Shown here: piece after piece, positions 33,798 to 43,162 of the stretch | How positions within the stretch are numbered: position 1 is the first letter of the stretch | How the letters are laid out: each line of letters opens with the position of its first letter | Source of the DNA: Agromyces humatus | GTDB lineage: Bacteria > Actinomycetota > Actinomycetes > Actinomycetales > Microbacteriaceae | Length of the DNA stretch: 64,000 nt | Direction of reading: 5' to 3' | Assembly: GCF_021228295.1 (NCBI RefSeq) | Contig: NZ_JAJQPD010000003.1 | Span: forward strand, 310,001-374,000 | Notes under the pieces: model-generated | The model's input: only the letters and a program-made list of their open reading frames with translations | The model's database searches: none | What the model was told of the DNA's origin: nothing | Made by a program: the position numbers and the translations under genes

Positions 33798-36341
33798 TCA
33801 CGCGAGCGCGGCCTCCACGGCATCGGCCGGCTCCATCGTCTGCCCGACCCGGCGCGCGTCCTCGAACGCGGGCGCGTCAGATCCGGCCAGCACGCGCTCG
33901 AGGTAGGGCTCGAAGAACGACAGCGGCGAGCGTGTGGGCAGGCCCTTGCGCGCCCGGATGTCCTCGGCAGCACCGAACATGCGACCGGCGCGCTCGATGT
34001 CTCCTGACGTCACGGCCGTCGCGAACATCCCCTCGAGCGAATCCGCGATCCCCTCCTCGTGCCCGATGGCCGAGGCGAGCAGGAGCTGCTCGGTGAAGCA
34101 CCCGCGTGCGCCCTCGGTCTCGCCGCCGAGCAGCCGCGCCCATCCGAGGTGGCTGATGGAGACCGCTTGGCCGAGCGTGTCGTCGATGCGGCTCGCGAGC
34201 GCCCGGCTCGTCTCGAACTGCCTGACGGCATCGTCGACGCGCCCGCGCGCGAGCCAGATGCGGCCGACCATGATGCCGACGACGGCGCCGCCGAACGCCT
34301 CGTCGAACTCATCGGCCAGGCGGAGCGACCGGCGGGCGTTCCGCTCGGCGCCCTCGATATCGGGCGGCTCCTCCGCGAACTGCGCGACGGCGAGCGACGC
34401 GAGTGTGAGCGCCTCGCCGCGGCGATCGTCGACTCGGCGGAAGTACGCGACGCACCGGGCGATGGCGGGGACGACCGACTCATCCGACGTCCCCCAGTAG
34501 CGGATGGCGTTGACGCAGTACTCTGCGATGACCCTGGCCCGCTCGGTGAGCTCGACGCCGGGTTCGAGGAGCCGATTCATCCACGCCCGGATCTCACCCG
34601 CGCGCCCGCCGCCCCACCAGAACGAGTAGAGCGGCCACGCCAGTTCGGCGACGGCGTCGAACTGACGCGTTTCGAGGAGGTGGTCGACCGCCGCCCGCAC
34701 CTCGTCGTGCTCGTCGAGCAGGCGGGTCACCCTCTCGACCTGCAGCTGCCAGTTCGCCGCCGAGCCTGCTGAGGTCGCGAGCCCGACGTAGAACCCGGCA
34801 TGCCGCCCCTGCGCTTCGGCCAGCCGCCCATGCTCGGCGAGACGGTCGCGACCGTACTCGCGCACGGTGGCCAGCATCGTGAACCATGCCCGCGGGCCTC
34901 GATCCTGCTCACGCACGAGACTGCCGTCGACGAGTGCTCCCAGCGCCCCGATCGCGTCGACTCCGCTGACACCGTCGGACATCCACTCGACCGCATCGAG
35001 CCCGAAGCCGGTGCGGAAGACGCCGAGGCGCAGGAGCAGTTCCCGTTCTCCTTGCGAGAGCAGCTGGGCGCTCCACTCGATCGTGGCTCGCAGTGTGCGC
35101 TGCCGTTCGGGGAGATCGCGCGCTCCTCCGACGAGCAGGGGCAGCGCGTGGTCGAGGCGTTCGAGCAACGTGGATGGCGTCAGCACGCGCAACCGTGCGG
35201 CGGCGAGCTCCAGCGCGAGCGGCACGTTGTCGAGCGCCTCGCAGATCGCGACGACGTGCCGGGCGTTGGCGTCGGTGAGTTCGAAGTCGGGCTTGACCGC
35301 GCGGGCGCGATCGACGAACAGCTCCCCGGCCTCGCGCGACGGAAGCGGTCCGAGCGGGACGTTCTGCTCGCCACGCACCCTGAGCAGGATTCTGCTGGTG
35401 GCGAGGACTGATGCATCCGACTGGCCGAGCAGGGCGGTGAGCTTCGGCGCGGCATCGACCACCTGCTCGACGTTGTCGAGCACGAGCAGCACCCGACGAC
35501 CGGCGAGCGCGCTGGAGACCTTGTCGGCGATCGGTCGATCGCCGGCATCCCGGATGCCCATCGCATTCGCGACCGCCGTGATCACGAGGCCGGGTTCCAG
35601 CACGGGAGCGAGGTCGACGAACACCACGCCGTCGGGGAACGACGGCTCCGCATCGCGCGCCGCGGCCACGGCGAGCCGGCTCTTGCCGATACCGCCGGGG
35701 CCGGTGACGGTCACCAGGCGCTGGCCGTCGCGGGTGAGCATTCTCGTCAGGGTCGCGAGTTCGTCGGCGCGGCCCACCAACCGGGTGAGTGGAGTCGGCG
35801 GTCGCACGGGTTCCGTCGAGAAGACCTCGGCCGCGGGAATCCCGAGGTGCTCGTGCCGGCCCCCGCCCGCGTCGAAGCGCTCGGCGAGCAGCGTCGCGAG
35901 GTCGGCGGTGACGAGATCGGCGAGCGATGCGGCATCCGTGAACTCGACGTACGACGCGCCGTCACCGTCGCGGATCCGCGCGATCAGGCCGTCAAGCCGC
36001 TCCTGCCGGTGCGCGCTGCGCTTCAGATAGATGAGTTTCGGGATGTCGGGCGCGAGGTTCCACTCGTCCTCGAGCCCCGACACGTCCTCGCCGGGGGCCA
36101 CCCAGCCGTACTGCTCCCAGTAGAGGCCGACGAAGATGTCGCTCTGGTCGAGGTAGGCGCGGTACAGCTCCCTGGGCGGGTGCGGCCGCGCGCCGAGCTC
36201 GAACATCACCGGCGCGAGTGCGAGCCGCTCGATCGCCGATCGCACCGCGCGCCGCTCGGGCGCCAGCTCCTTCAGCGTCGAGCTGACGAAGACGCGCAGG
36301 CGCTGGTCGGGCGTCCGGATGCCACCGGCCACCGGGTTCAT
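33798..36341 (-). CDS. DUF4062-STAND ATPase with TPR-like repeats
   Basis: An 847-residue signalling ATPase. Residues 16-155 form a DUF4062 domain (RVFVSSTLKELAPERRAV, SDIFVGLYWEQYGW), a TIR-related fold often used as an effector or adaptor. An NB-ARC/AAA-like core follows, with Walker A GPGGIGKS (214-221) and Walker B VLLVLDN (284-290). From about residue 480 to the end the sequence is helical, TPR-like, and would sense a ligand or partner. STAND proteins of this plan are regulators or immune sensors. No partner gene is adjacent, so its role is open. ATG at 36341 chosen; upstream sequence is not conserved. Confidence 0.88.
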   Translation of the reverse strand: MNPVAGGIRTPDQRLRVFVSSTLKELAPERRAVRSAIERLALAPVMFELGARPHPPRELYRAYLDQSDIFVGLYWEQYGWVAPGEDVSGLEDEWNLAPDIPKLIYLKRSAHRQERLDGLIARIRDGDGASYVEFTDAASLADLVTADLATLLAERFDAGGGRHEHLGIPAAEVFSTEPVRPPTPLTRLVGRADELATLTRMLTRDGQRLVTVTGPGGIGKSRLAVAAARDAEPSFPDGVVFVDLAPVLEPGLVITAVANAMGIRDAGDRPIADKVSSALAGRRVLLVLDNVEQVVDAAPKLTALLGQSDASVLATSRILLRVRGEQNVPLGPLPSREAGELFVDRARAVKPDFELTDANARHVVAICEALDNVPLALELAAARLRVLTPSTLLERLDHALPLLVGGARDLPERQRTLRATIEWSAQLLSQGERELLLRLGVFRTGFGLDAVEWMSDGVSGVDAIGALGALVDGSLVREQDRGPRAWFTMLATVREYGRDRLAEHGRLAEAQGRHAGFYVGLATSAGSAANWQLQVERVTRLLDEHDEVRAAVDHLLETRQFDAVAELAWPLYSFWWGGGRAGEIRAWMNRLLEPGVELTERARVIAEYCVNAIRYWGTSDESVVPAIARCVAYFRRVDDRRGEALTLASLAVAQFAEEPPDIEGAERNARRSLRLADEFDEAFGGAVVGIMVGRIWLARGRVDDAVRQFETSRALASRIDDTLGQAVSISHLGWARLLGGETEGARGCFTEQLLLASAIGHEEGIADSLEGMFATAVTSGDIERAGRMFGAAEDIRARKGLPTRSPLSFFEPYLERVLAGSDAPAFEDARRVGQTMEPADAVEAALA

Positions 36342-36478
36342 GCCCCACAGTCTCGTGGTTCGTCCGCACCCGTGTCCAGATGCAGCCGGATTGCGAACTG
36401 TCTCGGCATCGAGCGAACATGGGCCGTGACCCGCGTCGCACTCTGGCCGCGATCGAACGGCGGTGGCAGACTCGAGGC

Positions 36479-36901
36479 ATGAGCGATCACGTCGACGGTC
36501 GAACGCCCACCCGCCACCTCTCCGAAGACGAGTGCTGGCAGCGCCTTGCCGACGCACCCTACGGTCGCATCGCGATGAGCGCGGCCGGCGAGGTCGACGT
36601 GTTCCCCGTCAACCACGCGGTCGACAACCGCACGATCGTGTTCCGCACGTCGGCGGGCACGAAGTTGCTCGAGCTCACCATCCGGCACGGCGTGGCGTTC
36701 CAGATCGACGGCTACACCGACGCCGAGGCGTTCAGCGTGGTCGTCAAGGGCGTCGCCCAGGAGTTCGACCGCCAGGGCGAGGTGTACCAGGCCGAGAAGC
36801 TCGGCATCACCCCGTGGGCTCCGGAAAACAAGGACAGGTGGGTGCGCATCACGCCCACCGAGGTGCACGGGCGCCTGTTCGAGCGGGCCTCGGGTTCGTA
36901 G
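36479..36901 (+). CDS. pyridoxamine 5'-phosphate oxidase-like split-barrel protein
   Basis: A 140-residue flavin-binding split barrel: opening LSEDECWQRLADAPYGRIAMS, then VFPVNHAVDNRTIVFRT and GTKLLELTIRHGVAFQID. Proteins of this group bind FMN or F420 and are seldom characterised. The ATG at 36479 has only CAGACT 6 bases upstream and no clear RBS. Divergent from the STAND gene. Confidence 0.84.
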   Translation: MSDHVDGRTPTRHLSEDECWQRLADAPYGRIAMSAAGEVDVFPVNHAVDNRTIVFRTSAGTKLLELTIRHGVAFQIDGYTDAEAFSVVVKGVAQEFDRQGEVYQAEKLGITPWAPENKDRWVRITPTEVHGRLFERASGS

Positions 36902-37009
36902 GCTGGTTTCGTACGACATCGTGAGCGTTCGGTGTCCGACCAGGGCTGAAGTGTCGTCCGAACCCGATGCGGACGGCCCGCTGTCAGCCGCGTGCGGCAC
37001 ACTTGAGCC

Positions 37010-37927
37010 GTGATCGCGGACGAGGCCCTGAGCTGGCGGCCGCGGCATCCGACCGACCTGCTGCAGACGGTGGGCGTGCTGCGCCGGGGCGGCGGCGACC
37101 CCGCGTTCGCGCGTGACTCGGCAGGCGCGGTATGGCGCACGACGCGCACCGCCGACGGCATCGCCACGATCCGGCTGAGTCAGCCGTCACGAGATGGGCT
37201 GCGATGCGAGGCCTGGGGCCCCGGCGCGGCGGCGGCCGTCGCCCAGGCGCCCGAACTGCTCGGCGAACGCGACGACCCGAGTGAATTCGACCCCCGGCTG
37301 CCGCTGCTCGACGACGCACATCGCCGCAACCCCGGGCTGCGTATCGCACGCTCGGCGCAGGTGTTCGAGGCGCTCGCTGCGGCGATCCTCGAGCAGAAGG
37401 TCATCACGCTGCAGGCGCACGACTCATGGCGTCGCCTGGTCGCCGAGTTCGGCACGCCGGCTCCCGGCCCGACGCCGAGGCCCATGCGCGTCGTGCCCTC
37501 GGCCGACGAGTGGCGGGCGATCCCCAGCTGGAAGTGGCACCGCGCCGGCGTCGACCCGCGCCGGGCGAGCACCCTGCAGAACGCGGCGCGTTACGCCGGT
37601 CGCCTCGAAGAGGCGGTGTCGATGAGCGCCGCAGATGCCGCAGCTCGCCTCACCCTCATGCCCGGCATCGGGGCGTGGACGGCCGCCGAGGTCGCGCAGC
37701 GCGCGCTCGGCGACGCCGATGCCCTCTCGGTGGGCGACTACCACCTCGCGAACTTTGTCGGCCACGCCCTCGCGGGTCGCGACATGACCGACGACGAGAT
37801 GCTCGAGACCCTGGCACCGTGGGCCGGTCACCGCTACCGCGTGGTGCGCCTGCTGGGTGCCGCAGGCGTGCGGGGCCGGCCGCGGCGCGGGCCCAAGATG
37901 TCGTTGGTGGATCACCGTGCGATCTGA
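37010..37927 (+). CDS. DNA-3-methyladenine glycosylase II-like protein (AlkA type)
   Basis: A 305-residue base-excision glycosylase of the HhH-GPD superfamily. The helix-hairpin-helix LMPGIGAWTAAEVAQRA is followed by the catalytic Asp in LSVGDYHLANFV. It removes alkylated purines from DNA. The N-terminal 120 residues carry the less conserved AlkA barrel-like region. GTG start at 37010, 6 bases after CACACT; no RBS, possibly leaderless. It stands alone, without an ada-type activator. Confidence 0.87.
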   Translation: MIADEALSWRPRHPTDLLQTVGVLRRGGGDPAFARDSAGAVWRTTRTADGIATIRLSQPSRDGLRCEAWGPGAAAAVAQAPELLGERDDPSEFDPRLPLLDDAHRRNPGLRIARSAQVFEALAAAILEQKVITLQAHDSWRRLVAEFGTPAPGPTPRPMRVVPSADEWRAIPSWKWHRAGVDPRRASTLQNAARYAGRLEEAVSMSAADAAARLTLMPGIGAWTAAEVAQRALGDADALSVGDYHLANFVGHALAGRDMTDDEMLETLAPWAGHRYRVVRLLGAAGVRGRPRRGPKMSLVDHRAI

Positions 37928-38083
37928 CGCGGGCCGCGCTGCGGCATCCGATCGCTCGGCCTCCGCGATTGCCCGGCGCTTCGCCCCGATCACTCACCGC
38001 ACAGGCATAGCCAACGCATACCTTTCTCGCGTACCGTCGCTGACGCGGCCCGAATTCGCCGCGCTCCCAAATCGAAGGACATC

Positions 38084-38602
38084 ATGACTTCCACCACGCC
38101 CCGCTCCCTCAACCTGCCGCTGCTCGGCGCCTGGCTCGCCGCAGCGGTCATCACGATCGCCGGCGTGGTGCTGTTGATCACCTCGAACGCCGCGCAGGTG
38201 GCCTACTACACCGAGCAGATCGCCGATCCCGCGCCCATTCTGGCGGCGCAGTCGGGCACGACGCTCGGCGGCCTCCTCATCGCGGTCGGCGTGCTCGGCC
38301 TCGTCATCGCGCTGGCCACGCAGGCGCTCATCGGTGCGGCCGACCGTCGTCACGCCGAGTCGGTGCTCGCGGTCGACGAGTTCTTCGACCTCGACGAGGA
38401 AGACGGGCTCGACGTGCTCGACGCCGAGCGCGCGCCCGCCGCTGCTCCGGGTGCCGTCGCTGCGCCGGCCCTCGTCGACGACGCGGCGCCCGCGGCCGCC
38501 GCCGAGACGACTCCCGCACCCGCGACCGAGGCGGCACCCCTCACCGACGCCGCGCCGGCCGACGAGCCCGCGAAGACCGCCGAAGCGCCCACCGAGAAGT
38601 AG
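38084..38602 (+). CDS. small membrane protein with acidic Ala/Pro-rich tail
   Basis: A 172-residue protein with two transmembrane helices (about 12-33 and 58-83) joined by a roughly 25-residue loop, followed by an acidic segment (FFDLDEEDGLDVLD) and a long Ala/Pro/Glu tail that should be disordered. I do not recognise a family. AAGGA precedes the ATG. It converges tail-to-tail with the PfkB kinase gene, 6 bases apart. Confidence 0.75.
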   Translation: MTSTTPRSLNLPLLGAWLAAAVITIAGVVLLITSNAAQVAYYTEQIADPAPILAAQSGTTLGGLLIAVGVLGLVIALATQALIGAADRRHAESVLAVDEFFDLDEEDGLDVLDAERAPAAAPGAVAAPALVDDAAPAAAAETTPAPATEAAPLTDAAPADEPAKTAEAPTEK

Positions 38603-38608
38603 GTCGCG

Positions 38609-39490
38609 TCAGCCGCCGAGCGCGGCGTCGAGGCTCGGGTGCAGATGCCGTGTTCCGAGCACGGATGCCGCGTGCTCGGCGCCCGCCCGCAACGCGTCGG
38701 GCACCTCGGCGCCGGCCAGCGTGGCATCGAGCACGCCGGTCATGAACGCGTCGCCCGCGCCGTTCGTGTCGAGCACGTCGACCGGCACGGCCGCGACCTC
38801 GTGGCGCGACATCCGCCCGCTCGCATCTCGGGCGACGGCGATCGCGCCGCGCTCGCCGAGGGTGCACACCACGAGTGAGGCGCCGGCCTCGGCCTGCGCC
38901 TGCATGAAGGGCAGCGGGTCGGGGCCGATGCGGTCGGCGTTCATGAAGATCACGTCGGCGGCCTCGATGAACGACCGGTGGAACTCGGCGGTGCCGTCGT
39001 AGTCGTGGATGTCGGTCCAGATCGGGCGCCCCGTGGCGGTCGCGAGCGGGATCAACTGCTGGGCGACGGGGGCGAGATCGAGCACGATCGCGGATGCGGC
39101 GGCGATCGCCGCTGCGACGGGCTCGCTCGGGGGATGCGAAGCGGTCGGCGTCGCGAGGTAGAGCGAGACCCGTTCACCCGCCGGGGTCATGAGGTTGAGG
39201 TGGCGCTCCGTCGCGCCGCCCGCGCCCGGGATGACCGTGACGCCCGCGGATTCGAGCAGGCCGCGCACGCGCTCGCCGTCGACGTCACCGCCGAAGAGCG
39301 CGTGCAGCACGACCGGCCGGCCCAGTCCCGCGAGTCCGAGCGCCTTGCCGGCCGACGTCCCGCCGACGGTCTCGTACTCGTCGAGCGCGAACTGCATGTG
39401 CGGCACCGGCTCGGGCAGGTGGTCGAGGTAGACGATGCGGTTCCATGAGGCGGCGCCCGCGACGAAGACGTGTTCGGTCACGTCGACCAT
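38609..39490 (-). CDS. PfkB/ribokinase-family carbohydrate kinase
   Basis: A 293-residue sugar or nucleoside kinase. The C-terminal signature DTNGAGDAFMTG holds the catalytic Asp and anion hole; VGGTSAGKALGLAGLG is the N-terminal substrate region. ATP-dependent phosphorylation of a sugar hydroxyl is certain in kind, but the substrate is not clear. No sugar transporter or isomerase sits beside it. Confidence 0.88.
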   Translation of the reverse strand: MVDVTEHVFVAGAASWNRIVYLDHLPEPVPHMQFALDEYETVGGTSAGKALGLAGLGRPVVLHALFGGDVDGERVRGLLESAGVTVIPGAGGATERHLNLMTPAGERVSLYLATPTASHPPSEPVAAAIAAASAIVLDLAPVAQQLIPLATATGRPIWTDIHDYDGTAEFHRSFIEAADVIFMNADRIGPDPLPFMQAQAEAGASLVVCTLGERGAIAVARDASGRMSRHEVAAVPVDVLDTNGAGDAFMTGVLDATLAGAEVPDALRAGAEHAASVLGTRHLHPSLDAALGG

Positions 39491-39506
39491 TCTGGTGGGT
39501 TCAGAG

Positions 39507-39911
39507 CTACCCGGTGGGGCGCTCGGCGTCGTGGCCGAAGGCCGTGCCCCACTCGACCAGAGGCTGCAGCACCTCGATGAGGCGCAGTCCGGCCGCGCTC
39601 GGCGTATAACTGATCGTCACGGGGGTGGTCGGGCGCACGTGCCGTTCGATGAGCCCTTCGATCTCGAGCTCGCGCAACCGTGCGGTGAGCAGCCGATCGG
39701 AGATGCCGGTGACCGCCGCCCGGTACTCGGAGAAGCGGCGTGCGCCGCGCACCCCGGCGAGCAGGATCGCCGCCGTCCACTTTCGACCTGCGAACTCGAC
39801 CGTCGCCTGGAAGCGGCGGCACGCGGCCTCGTCGATGTGCCCGAGGTCGTGCAGGCGTTCGCGGTGCCGGTCGAGGTCGGCGACCGGGGGAGTGGGCTCA
39901 TCACTAACCAT
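39507..39911 (-). CDS. HxlR family transcriptional regulator
   Basis: A 134-residue winged-helix regulator with the HxlR pattern: CRRFQATVEFAGRKWTAAIL, RRFSEYRAAVTGISDRLLTARLREL, then VTISYTPSAAGLRLIEVLQPLVEWG. It retains one N-terminal cysteine, often a redox or electrophile sensor in this family. Divergent from the LLM/FAD-oxidase fusion, which it probably controls. ATG at 39911 lies beside a short palindrome. Confidence 0.87.
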   Translation of the reverse strand: MVSDEPTPPVADLDRHRERLHDLGHIDEAACRRFQATVEFAGRKWTAAILLAGVRGARRFSEYRAAVTGISDRLLTARLRELEIEGLIERHVRPTTPVTISYTPSAAGLRLIEVLQPLVEWGTAFGHDAERPTG

Positions 39912-39913
39912 GA

Positions 39914-39926
39914 GTAAGTAGCTTAC
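39914..39926. promoter_or_regulatory. candidate HxlR operator
   Basis: Palindrome GTAAG-TAG-CTTAC starts 2 bases upstream of the HxlR start codon on the minus strand, in the divergent space before the fusion oxidoreductase. HxlR-family sites are commonly short AT-richer palindromes at such positions. Confidence 0.45.
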
Positions 39927-40022
39927 CCGAAACCTGCGCGTGGGGCGTCCGATCGCCAGAATGGAACGTGCGCGCCGCAGACGTGTGCGCCCCACGACCC
40001 GCAACCGACCGATCGGAGCACG

Positions 40023-42353
40023 ATGCACTACGGCCACGAGCTGCAGTTCGGCACCTTCATCACCCCGACGAACGACCCGCCGCACACGCCCGTGCGGCTC
40101 GCCGAGCTCAGCGAGGCCGTCGGGTACGACCTCGTGACCTTCCAGGATCACCCCTACCAGCCGCGCTTCCACGACACGTCGACGCTGCTCACCTGGGTGG
40201 CGGCACGCACCGAGCGCATCCACCTGTCGGCGAACGTCGCCAACGTGCCGCTGCGCCTGCCCGCCGTGCTCGGCCGGGCGGCGGCGAGCCTCGACCTGCT
40301 CTCGGAGGGCCGATTCGAACTCGCGCTCGGTGCGGGCGGATTCTGGGACGCGATCGAGGCGATGGGCGGCCGGCGGCTCACCCCCGGGCAGGCGGTCGAC
40401 GCGCTCTCGGAGGCCATCGACATCATCCGCGGGGTCTGGGATCAGGGCGAGCGGACACGGTTCGAGGTCGACGGCGCGTACTACCGCGTGAGCGGGGCGA
40501 AGCGCGGGCCTGCGCCGGCGCACAACATCCCGATCTGGATCGGCGCCTACAAGCCGCGCATGCTTCGACTCACCGGACGCAAGGGCGACGGCTGGGTGCC
40601 GTCGCTCGCCTACATGAAGCCGGGGGAGTTCGCCGAGAAGAACGACATCATCGACGACGCCGCGACCGCGGCGGGTCGCGATCCCCGCGAGATCCGGCGC
40701 ATCGTGAACATCGGCGGTCGGTTCACCTCGGGCAGCGCCGCGGGCGGCGGTGCACGCGGCGGCTTCCTCGACGGGCCGGCCCAGCAATGGGTCGAGCAAC
40801 TGCTGCCCTACGTCGTCGACGACGGCGTCGGCACCTTCGTGCTCGCGAGCGACGATCCCGGCACGATCCAGCACTTCGCCGAGCAGGTCGCACCCGCGCT
40901 TCGCGAGGCGGTCGCCGGAGAGCTGCGCGAACGTCGCGTCGGTCAGGCGGGCGAGCTGCGCGGGTCGGATGCCTCGCTCCTCGCACCCACGTACACCTCG
41001 CGGAGCACCGCGGTGCGGGCCAAGCGCCGCGACGGCATCGACTACGACGCGGTGCCCGAGCACCTCGCCGCGAAGGCGATCGAGCCGGGCGATGCCGGGT
41101 TCGCGCGCGTGAAGTCGACCTACATGCGCGGCGGCTCGCCGGGCCTCGTGCTGCAGCCGGCGAGCAGCGACGAAGTCGCCGCGGCGCTCTCGTTCGTGCG
41201 CGAGAACCCGACGGTGCCGTTCGGCGTGCGCAGCGGCGGCCACGGCATCAGCGGCCGCTCGACCAACGACGGCGGCATCGTCATCGACCTCTCCGACATG
41301 CGCGACATGCGGGTGCTCGACGCGACGCGGCGCCTCGTGCGCATCGAGGCCGGCGCGCGCTGGCAGGACGTCGCGGCGTTCCTCGCCCCGCACGGATGGG
41401 CGCTGTCGTCGGGCGACTACGGCGGGGTGGGCGTCGGCGGCCTCGCGACCGCGGGCGGCATCGGCTGGCTCGTGCGCGAGCACGGACTCACGATCGACCA
41501 CCTGCGTGCCGTCGAGGTGGTGCTCGCCGACGGTTCGATCGTGCGAGCGGATGCCTCGAACCATGCCGACCTCTTCTGGGCCGTGCGTGGGGCGGGCGCG
41601 AACTTCGGCATCGTGACCGCCTTCGAGTTCGAGGTCGACGAGGTCGGCGCCGTGGGCTTCGCGCAGTTGTCATTCGACGCGAGCGACATCGCAGGATTCC
41701 TGGAGTCGTGGGGCGACTGGGTCGTCGACGCGCCGCGCGACCTCACGAGCTTTCTCATCGTGAGTGCCGGACGTGCTGGTCAGCCGCCGATGGCGCACGT
41801 GATGGCGATGGTCGACTCCGACGACCCCGACACCGTGCTCGAGCGGCTGCAGCCGCTCGCCGATGCCGCACCGCTCGTCGGGCAGGACGTACGCATCACG
41901 ACCTACCAGTCCGTCATCTCGAACGCGGGCGACGCGAGTCACGGCGCCGAGGGCGAGCCGACCGCGCGTTCCGCGCTGATCGGGCGGGTGACCCCGTCGT
42001 TCGCCGCCGATGCCGCGCGGTTAATCGAGAGCGGCGCCACGTACTTCTTCCAGTTCCGAGCCGTCGGCGGCGCGGTGCACGACGTGCCGGTCGACGCCAC
42101 GGCGTTCGCACATCGCTCGGCCGAGTTCTCGGTCGTGGCGTTCGGTTCGAACCGCCGGCACACGAACGAGCGCTGGAACGAGTTCATCGCCCCGCACTCG
42201 AGCGGTGCCTACCTGAGCTTCGACACCGAACCGGGCCGAGCCGCAGTCGAGGCGGCGTTCCCGCCGGCGACGCTCGCACGGCTTCGCGAGCTGAAGCGTC
42301 GGTTCGACCCCGACAACGTGTTCCGCGACAACGCGAACATCACGCCCGCGTAG
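40023..42353 (+). CDS. LLM flavin oxidoreductase fused to BBE-type FAD oxidase
   Basis: A single 776-residue protein. Residues 1-320 form a luciferase-like TIM barrel (FGTFITPTNDPPHTPV, LSEGRFELALGAGGFWDAI, NIPIWIGAYKPRML). After a linker, residues 370-776 are a berberine-bridge-type FAD oxidase: GVRSGGHGISGRS with His407 for covalent FAD, GDYGGVGVGGLATAGG where the second (cysteinyl) FAD link is absent (Asp465-Tyr466), and the C-terminal RFDPDNVFRDNANI. The two halves use different flavins, so a two-step oxidation on one polypeptide is likely. Divergent from HxlR. No frameshift is involved; the reading frame is continuous. Confidence 0.88.
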   Translation: MHYGHELQFGTFITPTNDPPHTPVRLAELSEAVGYDLVTFQDHPYQPRFHDTSTLLTWVAARTERIHLSANVANVPLRLPAVLGRAAASLDLLSEGRFELALGAGGFWDAIEAMGGRRLTPGQAVDALSEAIDIIRGVWDQGERTRFEVDGAYYRVSGAKRGPAPAHNIPIWIGAYKPRMLRLTGRKGDGWVPSLAYMKPGEFAEKNDIIDDAATAAGRDPREIRRIVNIGGRFTSGSAAGGGARGGFLDGPAQQWVEQLLPYVVDDGVGTFVLASDDPGTIQHFAEQVAPALREAVAGELRERRVGQAGELRGSDASLLAPTYTSRSTAVRAKRRDGIDYDAVPEHLAAKAIEPGDAGFARVKSTYMRGGSPGLVLQPASSDEVAAALSFVRENPTVPFGVRSGGHGISGRSTNDGGIVIDLSDMRDMRVLDATRRLVRIEAGARWQDVAAFLAPHGWALSSGDYGGVGVGGLATAGGIGWLVREHGLTIDHLRAVEVVLADGSIVRADASNHADLFWAVRGAGANFGIVTAFEFEVDEVGAVGFAQLSFDASDIAGFLESWGDWVVDAPRDLTSFLIVSAGRAGQPPMAHVMAMVDSDDPDTVLERLQPLADAAPLVGQDVRITTYQSVISNAGDASHGAEGEPTARSALIGRVTPSFAADAARLIESGATYFFQFRAVGGAVHDVPVDATAFAHRSAEFSVVAFGSNRRHTNERWNEFIAPHSSGAYLSFDTEPGRAAVEAAFPPATLARLRELKRRFDPDNVFRDNANITPA

Positions 42354-42429
42354 CGGGCGCGCACGCGACATCCGTTCACGTCGGCTCTGCGGGCGGGTGC
42401 GGGGGTGACCACGCTCCCGCGTCGGGCAG

Positions 42430-43002
42430 CTACTGCGCGGCTTCGGGGGCGGTGCCGCGCTTGATCGCCGAGATCTCGAACTCGAGCGTGATCTTCTCGG
42501 AGACGAGCCAGCCTCCGGAGTCGAGCGCCATGTTCCACTCGAGGCCGTACTCGCGGCGGTCGATGCGCCGCGTGCCCTCGAACCCGGCACGAAGCGCGCC
42601 GAAGGCGTCGGTCTGCGCGCCGGTGAACTCGAGCGGAATGGTGATCGACTTCGTGACGTCGCGGATCGTCAGGTCGCCCGATACCACGAGCGCGTTGTCG
42701 CCGACCTCCTCGATGCGGGTGCTGCGGAAGACGATCTCGGGCCACTTCTCCGCGTTGAAGAAGTCGGCGCTGCGCAGGTGCTCGTCGCGCTGCGTGTTGC
42801 GGCTGTCGATGCTGGCGACCCCCAGAGCGATCTCGGCGGTCGACTTGCTCGTGTCGTCGAAGTCCACGTGCAGGCTGCCCGTGACCTCGTTGAAGGCACC
42901 GCGCACATTGGCCACCATGGCGTGCTTGGCCGAGAAGCCGATGCGCGAGTGAGCCGGATCGAGATCCCAGTCGCCGCTCAGGTCGAGTTCGTTGTCGGTC
43001 AT
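42430..43002 (-). CDS. YceI family lipid-binding protein
   Basis: A 190-residue lipocalin-like beta-barrel with the YceI signature (WDLDPAHSRIGFSAKHAM, SIDSRNTQRDEHLRSADFF, VSGDLTIRDVTKSITIPLEF). Members bind polyisoprenoids or amides in a central cavity. No signal peptide is visible, so it is probably cytoplasmic. ATG at 43002 is preferred because GGGGAGA lies upstream. Divergent from the PLD-family gene. Confidence 0.92.
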   Translation of the reverse strand: MTDNELDLSGDWDLDPAHSRIGFSAKHAMVANVRGAFNEVTGSLHVDFDDTSKSTAEIALGVASIDSRNTQRDEHLRSADFFNAEKWPEIVFRSTRIEEVGDNALVVSGDLTIRDVTKSITIPLEFTGAQTDAFGALRAGFEGTRRIDRREYGLEWNMALDSGGWLVSEKITLEFEISAIKRGTAPEAAQ

Positions 43003-43162
43003 GATCTCCCCATGCATTGATGCAAAACCCGCTCAGTCTTTCATCCGCTGGCTGATCGAATGCTCCACATTTCGTTCGATGGCTTCCGGGCACGCCCTGA
43101 TTCCCGGTGTGCGCCGACAGGCGGACACTAGGCATGAGGAACACTCATGAAAGAGGTGTGCC

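Noticed and set aside
33760..33800. Rho-independent terminator between xylB and the STAND gene
   Set aside because: Only a weak GC stem is possible in 18 bases and there is no T-run on either strand.
38084..38602. TonB-like or adhesin role for the Ala/Pro tail protein
   Set aside because: Low-complexity tail only; no TonB, sortase or adhesin motif is present.
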